NCBI GenBank assembly: GCA_947179155.2
Contig: OX359286.1
Span: forward strand, 39,818,664 to 39,882,663
From: Hedera helix
Lineage: Eukaryota; Streptophyta; Magnoliopsida; Apiales; Araliaceae
DNA: 64,000 bases
Reading direction: 5' to 3'
In this document: piece by piece, positions 35,352-48,411 of the stretch
Numbering within the stretch: the stretch's first letter is position 1
Layout: each line of letters begins with the position of its first letter
Program-made: the position numbers and the translations under genes
The notes under the pieces: model-generated
The model's input: only the letters and a program-made list of their open reading frames with translations
The model's database searches: none
Told to the model about the DNA's origin: nothing

Positions 35352-35575
35352 TATATGTATGGCCCAATCCATAAGGAATATAATTTTAGTAAATTTTAAT
35401 TGCAAGTAGGCTAGCCTAATGTGTATACATGTAATATGTGGTTAGTTGGCCCAACCTTGGTAGCAATGTTCAAAGTTGTGTAGAGAATTTTATTTAAGCC
35501 CAAGCTTAAGCCCAAAGATTAATTTATACAAGCCCAAACTTGTGACCCAATATGGGAATCCAAGTTCTAGAAAAT

Positions 35576-35616
<41 letters not shown>

Positions 35617-35828
35617 CAAAAAAATGGTGAAGAATCTGATCACCTAGGGTCTCTTCCCACCCTTGAGCTTTGCAAAAATTTTAAGCTTTGTAAAAGCTCT
35701 ATAAATTCCTCCAAGACAAGCTATTTTCCCCTAAATTATGGAAAGTTGTTGGTTGATTAATTAAGTTTAAGCATGATTAGCCACATGTTGGATGATTAGG
35801 TGAGAGCTAAGTGGAATTATGAGAGCTC

Positions 35829-35836
35829 TATAAATA
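35829..35836 (+). promoter_or_regulatory. TATA box of the interrupted solo LTR
   Basis: TATAAATA followed by a probable transcript start about 30 bp on. It defines plus orientation of the LTR. Confidence 0.6.
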
Positions 35837-35929
35837 TAGCCATCTCCCAACATTTTTAAAAGTTACTTCATTTTTTCTTCTAAGTGGTGGAGAGTTAGGA
35901 GAGAAAAGAGAGGAAGTGAGAATAAAATA

Positions 35930-35989
<60 letters not shown>

Positions 35990-36150
35990 CAAAGTTAAAA
36001 AGTTTGAATGTTAGAGGGAGAAGCACCAAGAAAGCTCGGAGATAAGTCATTGTTCAGCAAGGAGGAGAGGTCAAGCCATCTAGCTAGAGAATTAATTATC
36101 TTGAAGGTTTAAAAATACTCTAACCTAACACTTTAAGTTTTATTATTAGC

Positions 36151-36206
<56 letters not shown>

Positions 36207-36209
<3 letters not shown>

Positions 36210-36452
36210 GACGGTTCAAAAGCATACCTCCTTAAGTAGCATACCTTTATCAAAACGATGTCGTTTTGAAGATTCTTTTATGAATTTTTTTGTAAATAAA
36301 AGGAAAACAAATTAGGTCGCGGAATGTCATATCATATCACATCTTCTTTTAATATTATTTATTAAAAAAAATTCAAAACGATGTCGTTTTGATAAAAATA
36401 TGTTATTTAAGAGATGTATGATATTTAAAAATGTATGATTTAGATCCGTCCT
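36207..36452. mobile_element. Foldback MITE inside an (AT)n tract of the solo LTR
   Basis: Ends AGGACGGTTC on the left and, inverted, AGGACGGATC on the right, bordered on both sides by TA repeats. The interior holds mirrored copies of CAAAACGATGTCGTTTTGA. Insertion into TA with a TA duplication would suit a Tc1/mariner-type MITE, but the AT tract hides the duplication. Confidence 0.6.
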
Positions 36453-39128
36453 ATATATATATATATATATCCATGTTTTGTTGTGGGAGGTTATGTGTGT
36501 TGGGGAATCATGGTAGATTCTGAAGGTATAAGGTGGTTTTAATGGAGATTATATGTTATTATGTGTTATAATGTGTAAGAACTCAAGATGGAAAGAAAAT
36601 AAGAACATGAACATTTTACTGGTAAAACCCTAATATGAAACTAAAATTTTGAATGATTATAACTCTGTGATTTTATTATTTTTAAGATCCGAAAGCTTTG
36701 GGTGATATATCTATGAGTTTTCAAATCAACCCAAATGGAATGAATGAAAAATATTAAAATTTTCATTTATAGTGATTTTTCTACCATAACGGTCCAAGCT
36801 ATTGGAAAACCGTCAAACCCCTTGACCTAGACTATTTTTGGGGATCTAACTAGTGAGATAAAATTCGGGCTTCTGGATTCTAAAAATATATGTTATTATT
36901 GAGCTTCATTCCGAAAATGAGCTCAATCCGACTTCGAATGAGTGAGATATGGCTAATCAAACTTTTATGTTAAGACTGAAAAAATTGGAGTTATGTAACC
37001 CCGATGGGGTTAAAAAATTTACTAGGGGGAGTACACACTGATATGTAGAAGTTACAATGTGAATTTAAGAATATTTTGATAAAATCTAAATTTATGAAAA
37101 ATATTACAATTTTATGCGTAAATGGACCTTTTAAAAATAGTAAATACCATTGAAAAATTAAGGGAAAATTACTTTACACGTGAAATAATGTTAACAAAGC
37201 ATTTCCATATGGAACAAAAATAATAAATTGTTTAGGTATTTTTAATAAATAAATTTGACTTAAAAAAATTAAGATAAATAATTAAAGATAAATCTGAAAA
37301 TTATGTAATATAATTTTACCGACGAGTTAGTGACAAAAATGAATAAATAAGACTAATTAAGGGTATTATGTTCATTTTCATGATTATGTTATATTGATAA
37401 GAAAATATAATGATTAAGTTCAATAAAGGATAAAATTAAAATAAATGAATAAGACATAAACAAATAAAATAATAATGAAAATTATTTTATTTGTGAAAAT
37501 AAGTTATAGTAAATGAATAGATAAAACCATAACAAATAAAATAATAATAATAAAAAGATTATTTTATTTATGGATTTAGACTATGAGAGTGAATTAAAAT
37601 AAATAAAGCATACACAAATAAAATACTAATAAGGATTATTTTATTTGTAAATTGTGAAGATAAATTTAAATGCATAAAATAATAATAAAGATTATATTGC
37701 TTGTAGACCTTGGTTATGAAAATGAAATAAAATAAATGATACAATGAATAAAGAGTAAACAAATAAAATAATAAGAAGAAAATTATTTTTTTTGTAGATT
37801 TCAAATTGTATTATGTAAGTTGACACCAATGTGATAGTTTAGTTAAGCCCAGTAATGACTAATTAAGATGTCGTATTATTATAGGTTTTTCGAAGAGCGG
37901 TAACTGTGAACGAATCTTAGATGACATTCCAGGCAAGTCCCCTAAACTTGTACACCTTTAATATTCTGTACAAGTACTTTAAGTGAAATGATTATTGAAA
38001 ACTGTTTTATATTGAACTGACATAAAATTGTTAATGCTCACGTCTTTGAAAGAATATCCAAAGATCAATTTATTGGTATTGAGAATCCTAATTGTTCGTA
38101 AACTATTTCGAGAAGTAAGTATATGCCACTTATTTTCGGCTAAACAAATGATGGAATGAGATATTAAATTAATCATGTTTTTGAAAGCTATCCAAATCAA
38201 CTGCTTTGGTGCGGACTCTTATACTGAGATGAACAACCCATTAAAAAGGGGAATTATTTAATGTCGGTGAATCCGACTCACGCGCTATGACTAAACGTTA
38301 TGCATAATGTAGGGTACAACTAGATTAATCACCTCATGTACCTGTTACCGAAGGTTTTTCAGTAAATCGTTGATAATCATTCTAAGAGTTCATTGGTCCT
38401 TAGTGACCTCTCAGCAATGAAAATATTCATACTTTAAAATGTCGAGATTGTTTCTTTGCCAGATGCCCGAAAGTTGATTACCCATGAATCATTCAGACTT
38501 TAAAGGTTTCCGATTTTTAACTAATGAAAACCATTCATTCTTGATCCATTAAATCCCATTGTGAATTATAGATAATTGTTAAATATTATGATCTTATGAA
38601 CCTTTGAACTTGAATATTGTTCCTTATTTGCTTATTACTTGCTGAGCAACATGTTGCTCATTCTTACTTGGTATTACATGTTTACAATTAAGACTGAGAA
38701 GATCGGTAGCTCCAGTGAAGACAAGGTCAAAGCTAAAGCCACATAGTAGTTTATGTTAAAATTAATATTTGTATAAATATGAATGACATGAACAAATATA
38801 ATCTTTTATAATGGTATTTTAAAGGTTATCAGAACCTGGGAGGATTATGCAAGTAATGTAATATTACATGATGTAACGAATGGGTAGATATATGTGATCG
38901 ATGTTTAGTATCTGTAGCACTGAATTCGAGATATAAGTACTTGAATTTGGGGGTGTCACAAATGGTGATTTTTAGGTTTTATCCACTTAAAAATAGGTTT
39001 TGTCCATTTAAATAATGGTTACCTTTTGAAAAAATTAGGGTTTTACTATGATATTAAATTTGCATGATATAAGAGTTCCATATTATAATATTTATGTCTC
39101 AAATGTTTTGTCATGTACTTATTGCAGC

Positions 39129-39962
39129 ATGAGTATATTTTCTCTAAAGTTAAATCATTATGGTAAGTTCATTAAAGAACCAATATATCACTATATGGTG
39201 GAGGTTTGACAAAATTTATTCATGAAGTTGATAGTGGTTGGCTTAATGTTAAAAATTTAAATAACTTACCTAATAAGTGAGGATATAAAAAGAATGATGC
39301 AATGTATTTTAGAATAATAGTTTGAATATTCGTGATGGTTTAGAGTTGATATATAATGATAACAGTATTAGGTTATTAGTTGGGGAAGGTGAAAAATCTG
39401 GTATAGTTGATCTATATTGTGATCATTCCATTGATGAAGAAACAGATGTTGGGGTCATTGAGAACAAAGTTGAGAAGAAAATTAAGAAGGAAGTTGATAT
39501 AGTTAATGTGCAAGATGATGCAACAATGGGATATGATGATGATGATGATACAGATGAAGAAACAGATGTTGGGGTCAGTGATGATAGTGATAATGATGGG
39601 AATGAGGAGTTTATCAATGTTAGGTGCCTAAAGAGTAAAAAAATTAAGAAATCAAAGATTAAAAAGTTAGAAATAGTTTATCAAGTTTAATTAGATAATG
39701 AAGTTGAAGTGTAATGTGGTAAAGTGTCTATTGAACAAATTAGGACTAAAGCTTCTAGCTTAATGCATGTTAAGAAGTCAAGAGATAATCAAAAGACAAT
39801 TGAGACAACTAGGAACAACGGCAACAAGCACAAAAAGGGAACTGAGAATAAGGCAAGAGCAAGAAGCAAAAAGTACCAATAAGTGGTTCAAGCAAGCCAT
39901 GTTATTGGGCTTGATGGTTGTTTCCTAAAGACATATTATAGAGGGGAGTTGTTATCTGTAGT
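39129..39962 (+). pseudogene. MULE transposase (MURA-type) N-terminal fragments
   Basis: The start ATG at 39129 follows a TTGCAG acceptor and reads SIFSLKLNHYGKFIKEP, the start of many plant MULE transposases. It is then frameshifted at the GGGLTKFIHEVDSGWLNV region. An acidic stretch (39322-39690) and a later segment with VIGLDGCFLKTYYRGELLSV (the catalytic-core start) follow, with the zinc-finger region between them missing. The frame is cut by a hAT element at 39963 and resumes after it at 46419-46450 as LSVVRRDAYNQIV. The rest of the transposase is absent. Confidence 0.75.
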
Positions 39963-40538
39963 TAGTGGTGCACGTCCAACCCGAGGCCTACAACCCGGCC
40001 CTGGCCTACGACCCGGGCCTGGTCAACGACCGGCTTGGACCAGCCCAGCCTGGTCTGCCAGACCCTTAACAGACCACCTTATTTCTTAATAGATTCGGCC
40101 TGGATCGACCCCCAACAAAACCCGGCCTAGCCTGTGGCCCGAGGCCTGGCTCAGCCTCTAGCCCGAAGCCTGGACCTACCCTGTAGTAACGATAACAAAA
40201 AAAAATTGTGCCCTGCTCGGCTACTACTGCAAAGGCTAACGCCTGTAGTTGTTGCCACACCCGCAAAAAACAAAATAACAACTATTTTCTACCGGCTAAA
40301 GCACAAACGGATACATGTTTCTTCTATAAAATAAAGATAATGCACAACATAACATTCACAAAAAATTATCTCACATATCAATACTCTTAGTATTCTTTTC
40401 TCTCCACATAAAGCTAATTATTTTCTCTCCACAAAGCTTTAATTGTTATTATTACAAATCTCAATTTGTATTATTAATACACTTTTTTATTACACCCATT
40501 ATTATTATATTTTTATTATTACACTTTATTATAATACA

Positions 40539-42485
40539 ATGGATTCCTTCAACATTGCATCCGGATCACAAATGCCGTAATTTATTCAAAATGACCCAAA
40601 TATCATTATGCTTGATAGTGAGATGAGTTCGAGTCCGTTATTTTCACGTCCTACCAGTGAGCAAAACAAACGTACAATGCTAGTTTGGGAATATTTCATC
40701 GAAGTGTGGGCAGTCAATGGTGTTAAAAAGGCTCAATACAAAATATGAAACGCCTTATTTGGTACTAAAGGAAATAACACACTACAACGACACTATCAAT
40801 CGTGTTTGCAAAGGCATAAACTAACCGATTAAAGCTCTCAAGCACAAATTGATCGTTCCCGTCATAATTGGAGTTATGATCAAATATTATAAAAAAAAGT
40901 TGCAAGCCAAATTAATAATTGAGAAGGAGCTCCCGTTCAAATTTTTTTGCTGATCAGCACTGTACCAAGTACATTCAATCCGAATTACAACCAAAATATA
41001 AACAAATAAGTAGAATGATTACTAAATGTGATGCATTTAAATTATATAATAAAGCTAAAAAAGAACTAATTGAATATTTTGACAATTTTGATGGAAAAAT
41101 TAGTTTAAGTAGTAAAATTTGGTCTGTTAATCATCAAATTGGAGTTAGCTATATTTGTATGACTGCTCATTGGATAGATTCTGAAATGGTTATGCAAAAA
41201 AAGAATTATAGGATTTGAATTTTTTGAATTATCTCATACTGGTTAAACAATATATGCTCAAATTATGTCTATTATTTGTACTTTTTAAATTAAAAATAAA
41301 ATAATGAGTATTAGTTTAGATGATGCAAACAATAAAACTAGTGTTGTTAAGATGTTAAAAAATAATTTAATACCAGTAATATATGGTGCATTTTTTCATG
41401 TCAAATGTGTTTGTCATATAATAAATTTAGTTGTTCAATCCGTATTTAATTATTTTGAAAGGACTATATATAAAATTTGTGGTATAATTACTTGTGTGTA
41501 TGGTTTGAATAGAAAAATTCAAGATTTTATACATTTTTGTCATGTAAGAGGAGAAAATTTTAAAAGAGTAAAATTTGATAATAACACTAGCTGAAATAGT
41601 AAATATGATTTGCTTAGAGATGTCTATAAATGTAAAAATATACTTATGGAGTTTTATAATACTTTGAAGGTTCATAAATTAACAAACGAAGATTGAGATC
41701 TACTTAGTCAACTTTTAAGTATTCTTAAAGTTTTCAAAAAACACAAAAATATTATTTGTTGTTTATTATTATGTTCTGTACGCATGTTTAGAAATATCAT
41801 TTGTTTTTAAAGAATTTAAAAATAATGATATTTGGTCTGCCCTTATTTTGTTAATGGAAAAAAAAAGAAGTTAAACCCAAGTATAAAATTTAAAGATGTA
41901 GAAAGTATTTTGGAAGATATAGTAGAAAATATATGTACTAATAATATTGATAACCTTAAATTAAAATTTAATACTATATTTACTGATTTTTATAAAATGT
42001 ATGAATCTGTATATTGTACATCTATACGTGCACCGACCCCTGCCCCTTCATCTTCTAAATATGCCAACTTATTAAAAACACTATCCAAGAAACCAAAAAC
42101 TTCAGCACACACGAGTAGTTTAAATGAACTAGTATTATATTGTAGTATTGATTTTAAGAGTTTTATGACTGACGAAGAATTTAAAAAATTTAATATTCTC
42201 GCTTGCAAGAATAAACATAAACGACAATTTCTTATTTTGGCTGCGATGACCCGTGATATACTAATTATCCAAGCTAGTATCGTAGCTTCATAATCTTATT
42301 TTTCTTTATCTGGCAGAGTATTAGATGAAAAAAGAAGCAGACTTAGTCCGAAATTATTGAAAATATGCATTTGCTATAGAGATTATCTTACCGCGCAAAG
42401 AAAAATACAAGATGTAATAGACGATCAAGATAGCTCAGAAGATCTCGAAGTCAGAGCAGAAACTACTGAAAGTTCAATTTTATGA
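40539..42485 (+). pseudogene. hAT transposase (BED zinc finger, RICESLEEPER-like), decayed
   Basis: The N-terminus starts MDSFNIASGSQMP and has BED-type sequence (VWEYFIEVWAVNG, FGTKGNNTLQRHYQSC). The central hAT core fragments include KIWSVNHQIGVSYICMTAHW and CVCHIINLVVQ. The C-terminal dimerisation domain reads FMTDEEFKKFNILACKNKH, FLILAAMTRDILIIQAS, SLSGRVLDEKRSRLSPK and ends near 42485. Many stops and frame changes separate the pieces, so it is long dead. Confidence 0.85.
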
Positions 42486-42685
42486 TTGTTGAAGATTTGA
42501 AGACGTATATTTTAAAATTTTGAAGACAAATATTTATAACTGTCTCGTCATTAATTATTTTTTAAGTTATACTTTAAAGTTATAAACTTATAATTAGTCA
42601 TTATTGTAATTTATAAGTTGTAAATTGTAAACTTGTAACACATTACTTTTAATAAATACATCAATTTTTATTTCATTTTTTAAAT

Positions 42686-42689
42686 GTAC

Positions 42690-42762
<73 letters not shown>
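42686..42762. repeat. (AT)n(TG)n microsatellite abutting a solo LTR
   Basis: About 12 AT units then about 26 TG units that run directly into the LTR terminus TGTGACGCC. On the other side of the LTR the AT tract resumes. Confidence 0.95.
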
Positions 42763-42763
<1 letters not shown>

Positions 42764-45700
42764 CGCCCCCAAATCTGGGCCCATACAGCCCAAACTTGAG
42801 TTGTCAAAAGACTACAACAAAATTATTACAAGTTAGAACAAAGTTCAACAATACAGTGTATAATAATACACAACTAAGTCTTCACTATTATTAACACACT
42901 ATTTTACAACACGTGAAGACTACGATAGCTATCCCTCAGACTCTCACTCCATTTCCCTGCTAGACCCAGCTATGTTCTCATCTCCTGTTGAAAAACAATG
43001 GAACAAAAGAAAGGGTGAGCTCAAAATAGCCCAATAAAGAATATCATGACTAAGATAATGACGAATAAATTATCATTAGTTTTCAACAGTTGAGTTCTTG
43101 ATAGAATACAATAGACTACAAGGTTTGTATCAAAAACTGCAGTTAAATTCTTAAACAATGTTCAGATCAATAATAGCAGCGGAATGAGCAATCTATTAGA
43201 AGAATAATGCAGACTATAATATCCACTCGCTTCTCTTTTTAGTAAAAATATCATCAACTTTTATCATCTGAAATACCATTAGTCAAGATAATACAAATTC
43301 ACAGTTCCTGATCATAATCATGCAGATTAACAGTTCATTTTTGCACTACGGGCCAAAGACATTCAATATAACACCAAGATCATGATTATACCAGATTCAG
43401 CATTTGGTCATAATCATACCAAACAACAGTTCATCTTTGCACTACGGGCCAAAGAGAACATTCACCACGTGCCATAAAAGACACCGAACAGATGTATCGC
43501 CTTTAACCTATTATATCGCATTTAACCTATTATCTGTTCAACAATTATATCGCATCTGTGCCCCCGGCCACAAATATTCACAACAACTTGAATTTGGATT
43601 ATTAGAATGATATAAATGATGAACAGAAGAAACAGGATAAACAATAAGTATCAGAAGTTTACTTTGTACAGATTCAAATAATGTCCAAATTGTCAACATG
43701 ATGTGGAGTGAAATTTAAAAATGATATTCAAGATCCACAGTTCAGAATAACGGTTATAGTTCAATAGAAAGGTTCACGTAAATAGGATGATTCAATTGAA
43801 ATGATGAAGTGCAATTATTATGGAACATATAATATTTTCAGGAATTATAGAAGCAATAGTTCCATAATAAGTTTCGATTTAGGTGTATGAAAGAAAATAA
43901 TATCCCTTACCGTAGCAGATTTGATTTACAAAAGGTGAAGGGAATTAATATCCCTTATCATAGTAAGTTTGAATAATGGAAGATGAAAAAGATGGTATCC
44001 CTTATGAGTATAAAGGAAAATAATATCACTTACGAATATGAAAGAAAATGATATTATAAACGAATATGCAATAAAAGTGTCATGTGATAATTCGTGTAAA
44101 CAAATTATTTCCACAAGAAACAAATAAGAAATGAATACAAATAGTAATTCACCAAACATGCGGTAATCCGCGTAGTCAGGTTATTCTCAGAGATTAATAA
44201 GGAATGAATACGAAAGGTTATTCACCAACAGGCGATAATCCGCACCGTAAGGTTATTCCCACAATTTAATAAAAATTGAATACGAAGAGTCATTCACCAA
44301 ACAGGCGATAATACGCACCGTAAGGTTATTCTCAGATATTAATAAGGAATGAATACGAAATGTTATTCACCAACAGGCGGTAATCCGCGCCGTAAGGTTA
44401 TTCCCACAAATTAATACATGGAAATAAATGGCACATCTTATGAGTAAGAAAGAAACGGTATTATTTTCGAGAATCAAATAATGATAATCCTTTACCGTAG
44501 TAAGTTTGAATAATAGAATATGAAAGAAGATGATATTCCTTACCTTGATATTGTGAAACAAGTTTATAGCCGAACAAATCATTCCTTGTTTGTAGCAGTA
44601 AAGAATCTGACTTTTGAGTCTTCTAGAGTTTTTAAAATCTCTTTATGTTTTTAAAATAAGAATCACTCAATTCGGAGTTAATATGAATGAGTTATGAATT
44701 TTCAAAACTAAGACTGAAAATAGTGACGAAAATCAGAATAGGTTACGGTTTTTAGTATTTTAAGGCATGAAGATGACTTCAGATGACTTTTCTTTCTTCT
44801 TCAAAGTTGTAGAGGACGAAAAACTGAAGAGACAGACTTTTAATTCATTAAATTCTGACAAATAATGAATTTACTATGATTTTTCGAAAGAGTTACTGTA
44901 CATAAGAAAATTCCACTCGGGAATTCAAAGAAGAATGCAAAAGATTTCAAAACTAGGAATGACTTAAGAACACTTAGAGAGAACTTACACAAAGAAGTAT
45001 TTAGAGAGTGGAAGAAAATGTATGTAAGAATGTTATGAAAAATTTCTTAAGTTAAGCCCTCTATTTATAGCCAAAAATCTTATCATAACCAAAATTTCCT
45101 AATTTAATCCAAACCATTCATTTCAAGATAATGTTTAATCCATACCATTCATTTCATCTTTTAAGATTTCTTTAATTTAAACCATTCATTTAAAGAGCAT
45201 CTTTAAACTACACCATTCATTTTAAATTCTATATTATCTTTAATCTATACCATTCATTTTATATCACTTAACTTTATATTATAAACAAATAACTTTATCA
45301 ATTCAATTATTCAATAATTCACAGTTTTCATTATTATGACTAATTGTTATAAATACAGTGTAGTTGGCTTTCTGAGTTAGATATCAAGTCAATTAATTAA
45401 TGAAATACAACTGTTTAAATAACACCATAATAGAGATAACAATAATGCAGAAAGTATGCAAAAGAAAGATTACGTTACTATGTCATGACAATTATTGATT
45501 CAATAATGTGAATTACTGTGCATATGCTACTGTGACAATTATCAATTTAATAACATGAATTATTGTGCATGTGACAATAAAGTCAAATATTGTACGATAA
45601 CCATTTTATCAGTTTAATAATACGAAACACTGTGCAATGCCGTGTGCTACTGTGCAATACCGTATGTTACTTGTAATACCGTATATTACTATTCTTTTAC

Positions 45701-46003
45701 CACCGGATATTTTAACAATTAAAAGTAATAGTACCATTGACCATTTTAAAAATTGTTTATGTCATTTTCTATATCCGACAATTATTCTTTGTGGGGTCCA
45801 CCAATGATTGGTTCGTACGGCGCCGTCGTACGAATATTCCCCAACAGAACGAATATTCTCCGACCAAAAGAATATTGTCCGACATAATATAATTTACACA
45901 TAACATCCTTAACTTTTAACTTTATCAATTTAACCACTTACTGTTTCATGAAAATATATATGAAGAAAAAATAAATTTTATATTTCATAAAATTCGGGGT
46001 CTT

Positions 46004-46006
<3 letters not shown>
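42759..46006 (-). mobile_element. Tekay-like solo LTR (3.2 kb) inside the hAT element
   Basis: Plus-strand ends TGTGACGCCCCCAAATC and GGGGTCTTACA, i.e. TGTAAGACCCCG at its own 5' end. A TATA box on the minus strand (CTATAAATAG, about 45071-45061) sets orientation. No primer site follows, and both flanks are (AT)n, so insertion was into an AT tract and the target duplication is hidden. Contains several internal TTATTC..GGCGATAATCCGC repeats at 44160-44410. Confidence 0.75.
44161..44410. repeat. ~60-70 bp tandem repeats inside the solo LTR
   Basis: Four degenerate units share GAATACGAA, TTATTCACCAA, CAGGCGATAATCCGC and CGTAAGGTTATTC. Confidence 0.75.
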
Positions 46007-46048
<42 letters not shown>

Positions 46049-46450
46049 ATCTATTTCAAATAAATATAAAATACGTTTTTTTATATTTAACAATCTCTTT
46101 TTTTATAACTATTTTAATTATACTTAATATTTTAAACGATATTTTTATTTTAATAATATTGTCAAAATAAAATTGTAATTATATTTTTATAAAAAAAAAA
46201 ATATTATTGGACCAGAATTAGAAGAAAAAAAATTGCACTTGGACCGGACCGGGCCGGTTTGGGCCTGACTTTCGAGCCGCCACATGCTGCATTCTACCGG
46301 ACCAAGCCTAGCCTGCCCTGGTGGTCAAAGGAGTTCGACCTATCCTGGTTTGGTGAATGGCTAAGTCCTGGCATGCCCGAGCCAGACCAAGGATGAGCTG
46401 GCCTATTGATCATGGCTATCAGTAGTAAGGAGAGATGCTTACAACCAGAT

Positions 46451-46975
46451 TGTAATAACCGGTTTTGTTTTGTTTTTTGTTTTTTTACATTTTGGGGGAA
46501 GTCCCACATCACCCATTTTGTTAAAACATTCCCTTACATTTACCTATATATATGACTTCACCTCTTTTAGTTTTATATACCAAACATTAAGTACCTCCTA
46601 TTTTATGAGGAACTTTTTGTGTACATTAAGTACGTCCTATTTTGTGAGGACCTTTTTAGTAAGGACCTCCTTAGTTAAAATATTTTTTCGGTGTCGAGTA
46701 CGTGGGCGGACTGCGAACCTCATAATTTCGGGTATGTCTCTTTTTCTTTCTTTATGTAATTATTTAATTTTTTGTATTCGTTTTAATTTTGTAGCTTTAG
46801 TTTTTGTATCACTGCAACCACTAACATGACTTCATTTTGGGGAATTATGTCCAACCATTCAAAAAATCCACAGTATTTTTTAACATTCTATAAAAGAAAA
46901 AAAAAAACAAATTGAAAACAAAAAATTACAACAATATAAAAATTTATGAGTAAAATTTATTTATTGGGTAAAAAT
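46451..46975. other. Unassigned segment with snRNA-type promoter signature
   Basis: Between the last MULE transposase codons and the small LTR element. It carries GTCCCACATC at 46501-46510 and TATATATAT at 46545-46553, 34 bp apart, like the USE and TATA of plant RNA-polymerase-II snRNA genes. No U1, U2, U4 or U5 sequence follows. The remainder is T-rich with AAGTACGTCCTATTTTGTGAGG duplicated imperfectly. Confidence 0.35.
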
Positions 46976-48411
46976 TGTTGGGATACTCCTTAAATTCTAT
47001 TAAGACATGAAGTTAAAACAGTTGAGAATTCGAGTCGAAAGAGAATTATTGGGATACTCCTCGAATCTTATTCACAAAAGAATTGTTATTATGTAGATAA
47101 AGAAGTCCTATTTTATAATAGGAGTATTATTATGAAAAAGAAACTTATTTTAGTAAGAGTATTATTGTGAAAGTGTCATATTTTAAGTAGAGTCTTATGT
47201 TTAGTTGGTTAAGTATAACATAACCAAATATCATGTAGCATCCTAAGAGTTGAGAGAGAGTGTGTGGGGGGGGGGGGGGTTGTGGTGAGGGAGAGGGTTT
47301 TTACATCTTTTAGTCCGTACAAAAAGTTGTATCGTGGTATTGTGTAACTTCAAGTTTTAGGGCGTAAAACTTGAGATGAATTTGTAAGCCCATTATTATT
47401 GATATAGTAGAAATTCAGAGTTTGGCTCCTGGTTTTTTCTTTTAAGGGTTTTTCACATTAAATCTTGTGTTATTCATTTCTCTTTATTTTGTATTGTTTA
47501 TTTTGCGTGACTTAATTCCCAATAAGTGGTATCAGAGCTAGGTTGATTGGATCCATGGTAGAGGGGAATTAGTCTCATTGGTGTGCCAAATAAAGAGAGT
47601 GAAGTCTGAAGGAGTTAGAGATATTCGTCATGATGATGATGAAAAAGAAATTTTGTGCTTATGGAAGATCACTGCAGCAGCCGCTAAATGATAAAGATAA
47701 CAATGTTGAAGACGATGATGACGATGGCTAGGACGTGGACGATGACGATGGCTAGGACGTGGATGATGCAGATGATGACGACGATAATGATAAAATTGAA
47801 ATATTTGGAGATTTGAGTCGAATGAGGAATTGTTGAGATACTCCTTAAATTCTATTAAGACATGAAGTTGAAACAGTTGAGCATTTGAGTCGAAAGAGAA
47901 TTGTTGGGATACTCTTCAAATCCTATTCAGAAAAAAATTGTTATTATGTAAATAAAGAAGTCCTATTTATAATAAGAGTATTATTATGAGATAGACTTAT
48001 TTTTGTAAGAGTATTATTGTGAAAGTGTCATATTTTAAACAGGAAGAGAAAATGTATGGGTACTCTATAAATAGAGTCTTATGTTTAGTTGATCAAATAT
48101 AGCACAACCAAATATCATGTAGCATCCTAAGAGTTGAGAGAGGGTACCGGGGGGGGGGGGGGCTGATTTGTGTAAGGGAGAAGGTTTTTACAGCCTTTAG
48201 TCCGTACAAAAAGTTGTATCGTGGCATTGTGTAACCTCAAGTTTTAAGGTATAAAACTTGGGATGAATTTGTAAGTCTATTATTATTGATATAGTGAATA
48301 TTCGAAATTTGACCCGTGATTTTTTCCTTTAAGAATTTTTCACGTTAAATCTTGTATTGTTCTTCTCTCTTTATTTTGTATTGTTTATTTTGCGTGACTT
48401 AATTCCCAACA
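46976..48411 (+). mobile_element. Small non-autonomous LTR retrotransposon (TRIM/LARD-like, 1.4 kb)
   Basis: Direct LTRs 46976-47524 and 47831-48411 both start TGTTG(G/A)GATACTCC and end TTAATTCCCAA(T/C)A. A tRNA-Met-type primer site TGGTATCAGAGC follows the first LTR at 47527. The internal region is only about 300 bp, with GATGATGACGATGG-like repeats and no coding frame. The 5' LTR lacks about 33 bp, including the ACTCTATAAATAG box present in the 3' LTR. Each LTR has a poly-G run (47267 and 48149). No clean target duplication was found. Confidence 0.85.

Larger units (their letters stand above)
39963..46418 (+). mobile_element. hAT (Ac-like) element, itself carrying a solo LTR
   Basis: Inserted in the MULE transposase frame. 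Flanking 8-bp repeats TCTGTAGT (39955-39962) and TCAGTAGT (46419-46426) differ at one base. The ends are TAGTGGTGCA and, inverted, TAGCCATGATCA. The subterminal regions are GC-rich with repeated GGCCTGG/CCCGG words, typical of plant hAT elements. It contains a decayed BED/hAT transposase (40539-42485). A 3.2-kb solo LTR (42759-46006) inserted afterwards. Confidence 0.75.

Noticed and set aside
39883..40089. Gly/Arg/Pro-rich protein after VIGLDGCFLK
   Set aside because: Its second half is the GC-rich subterminal region of the inserted hAT element read in the MULE frame.
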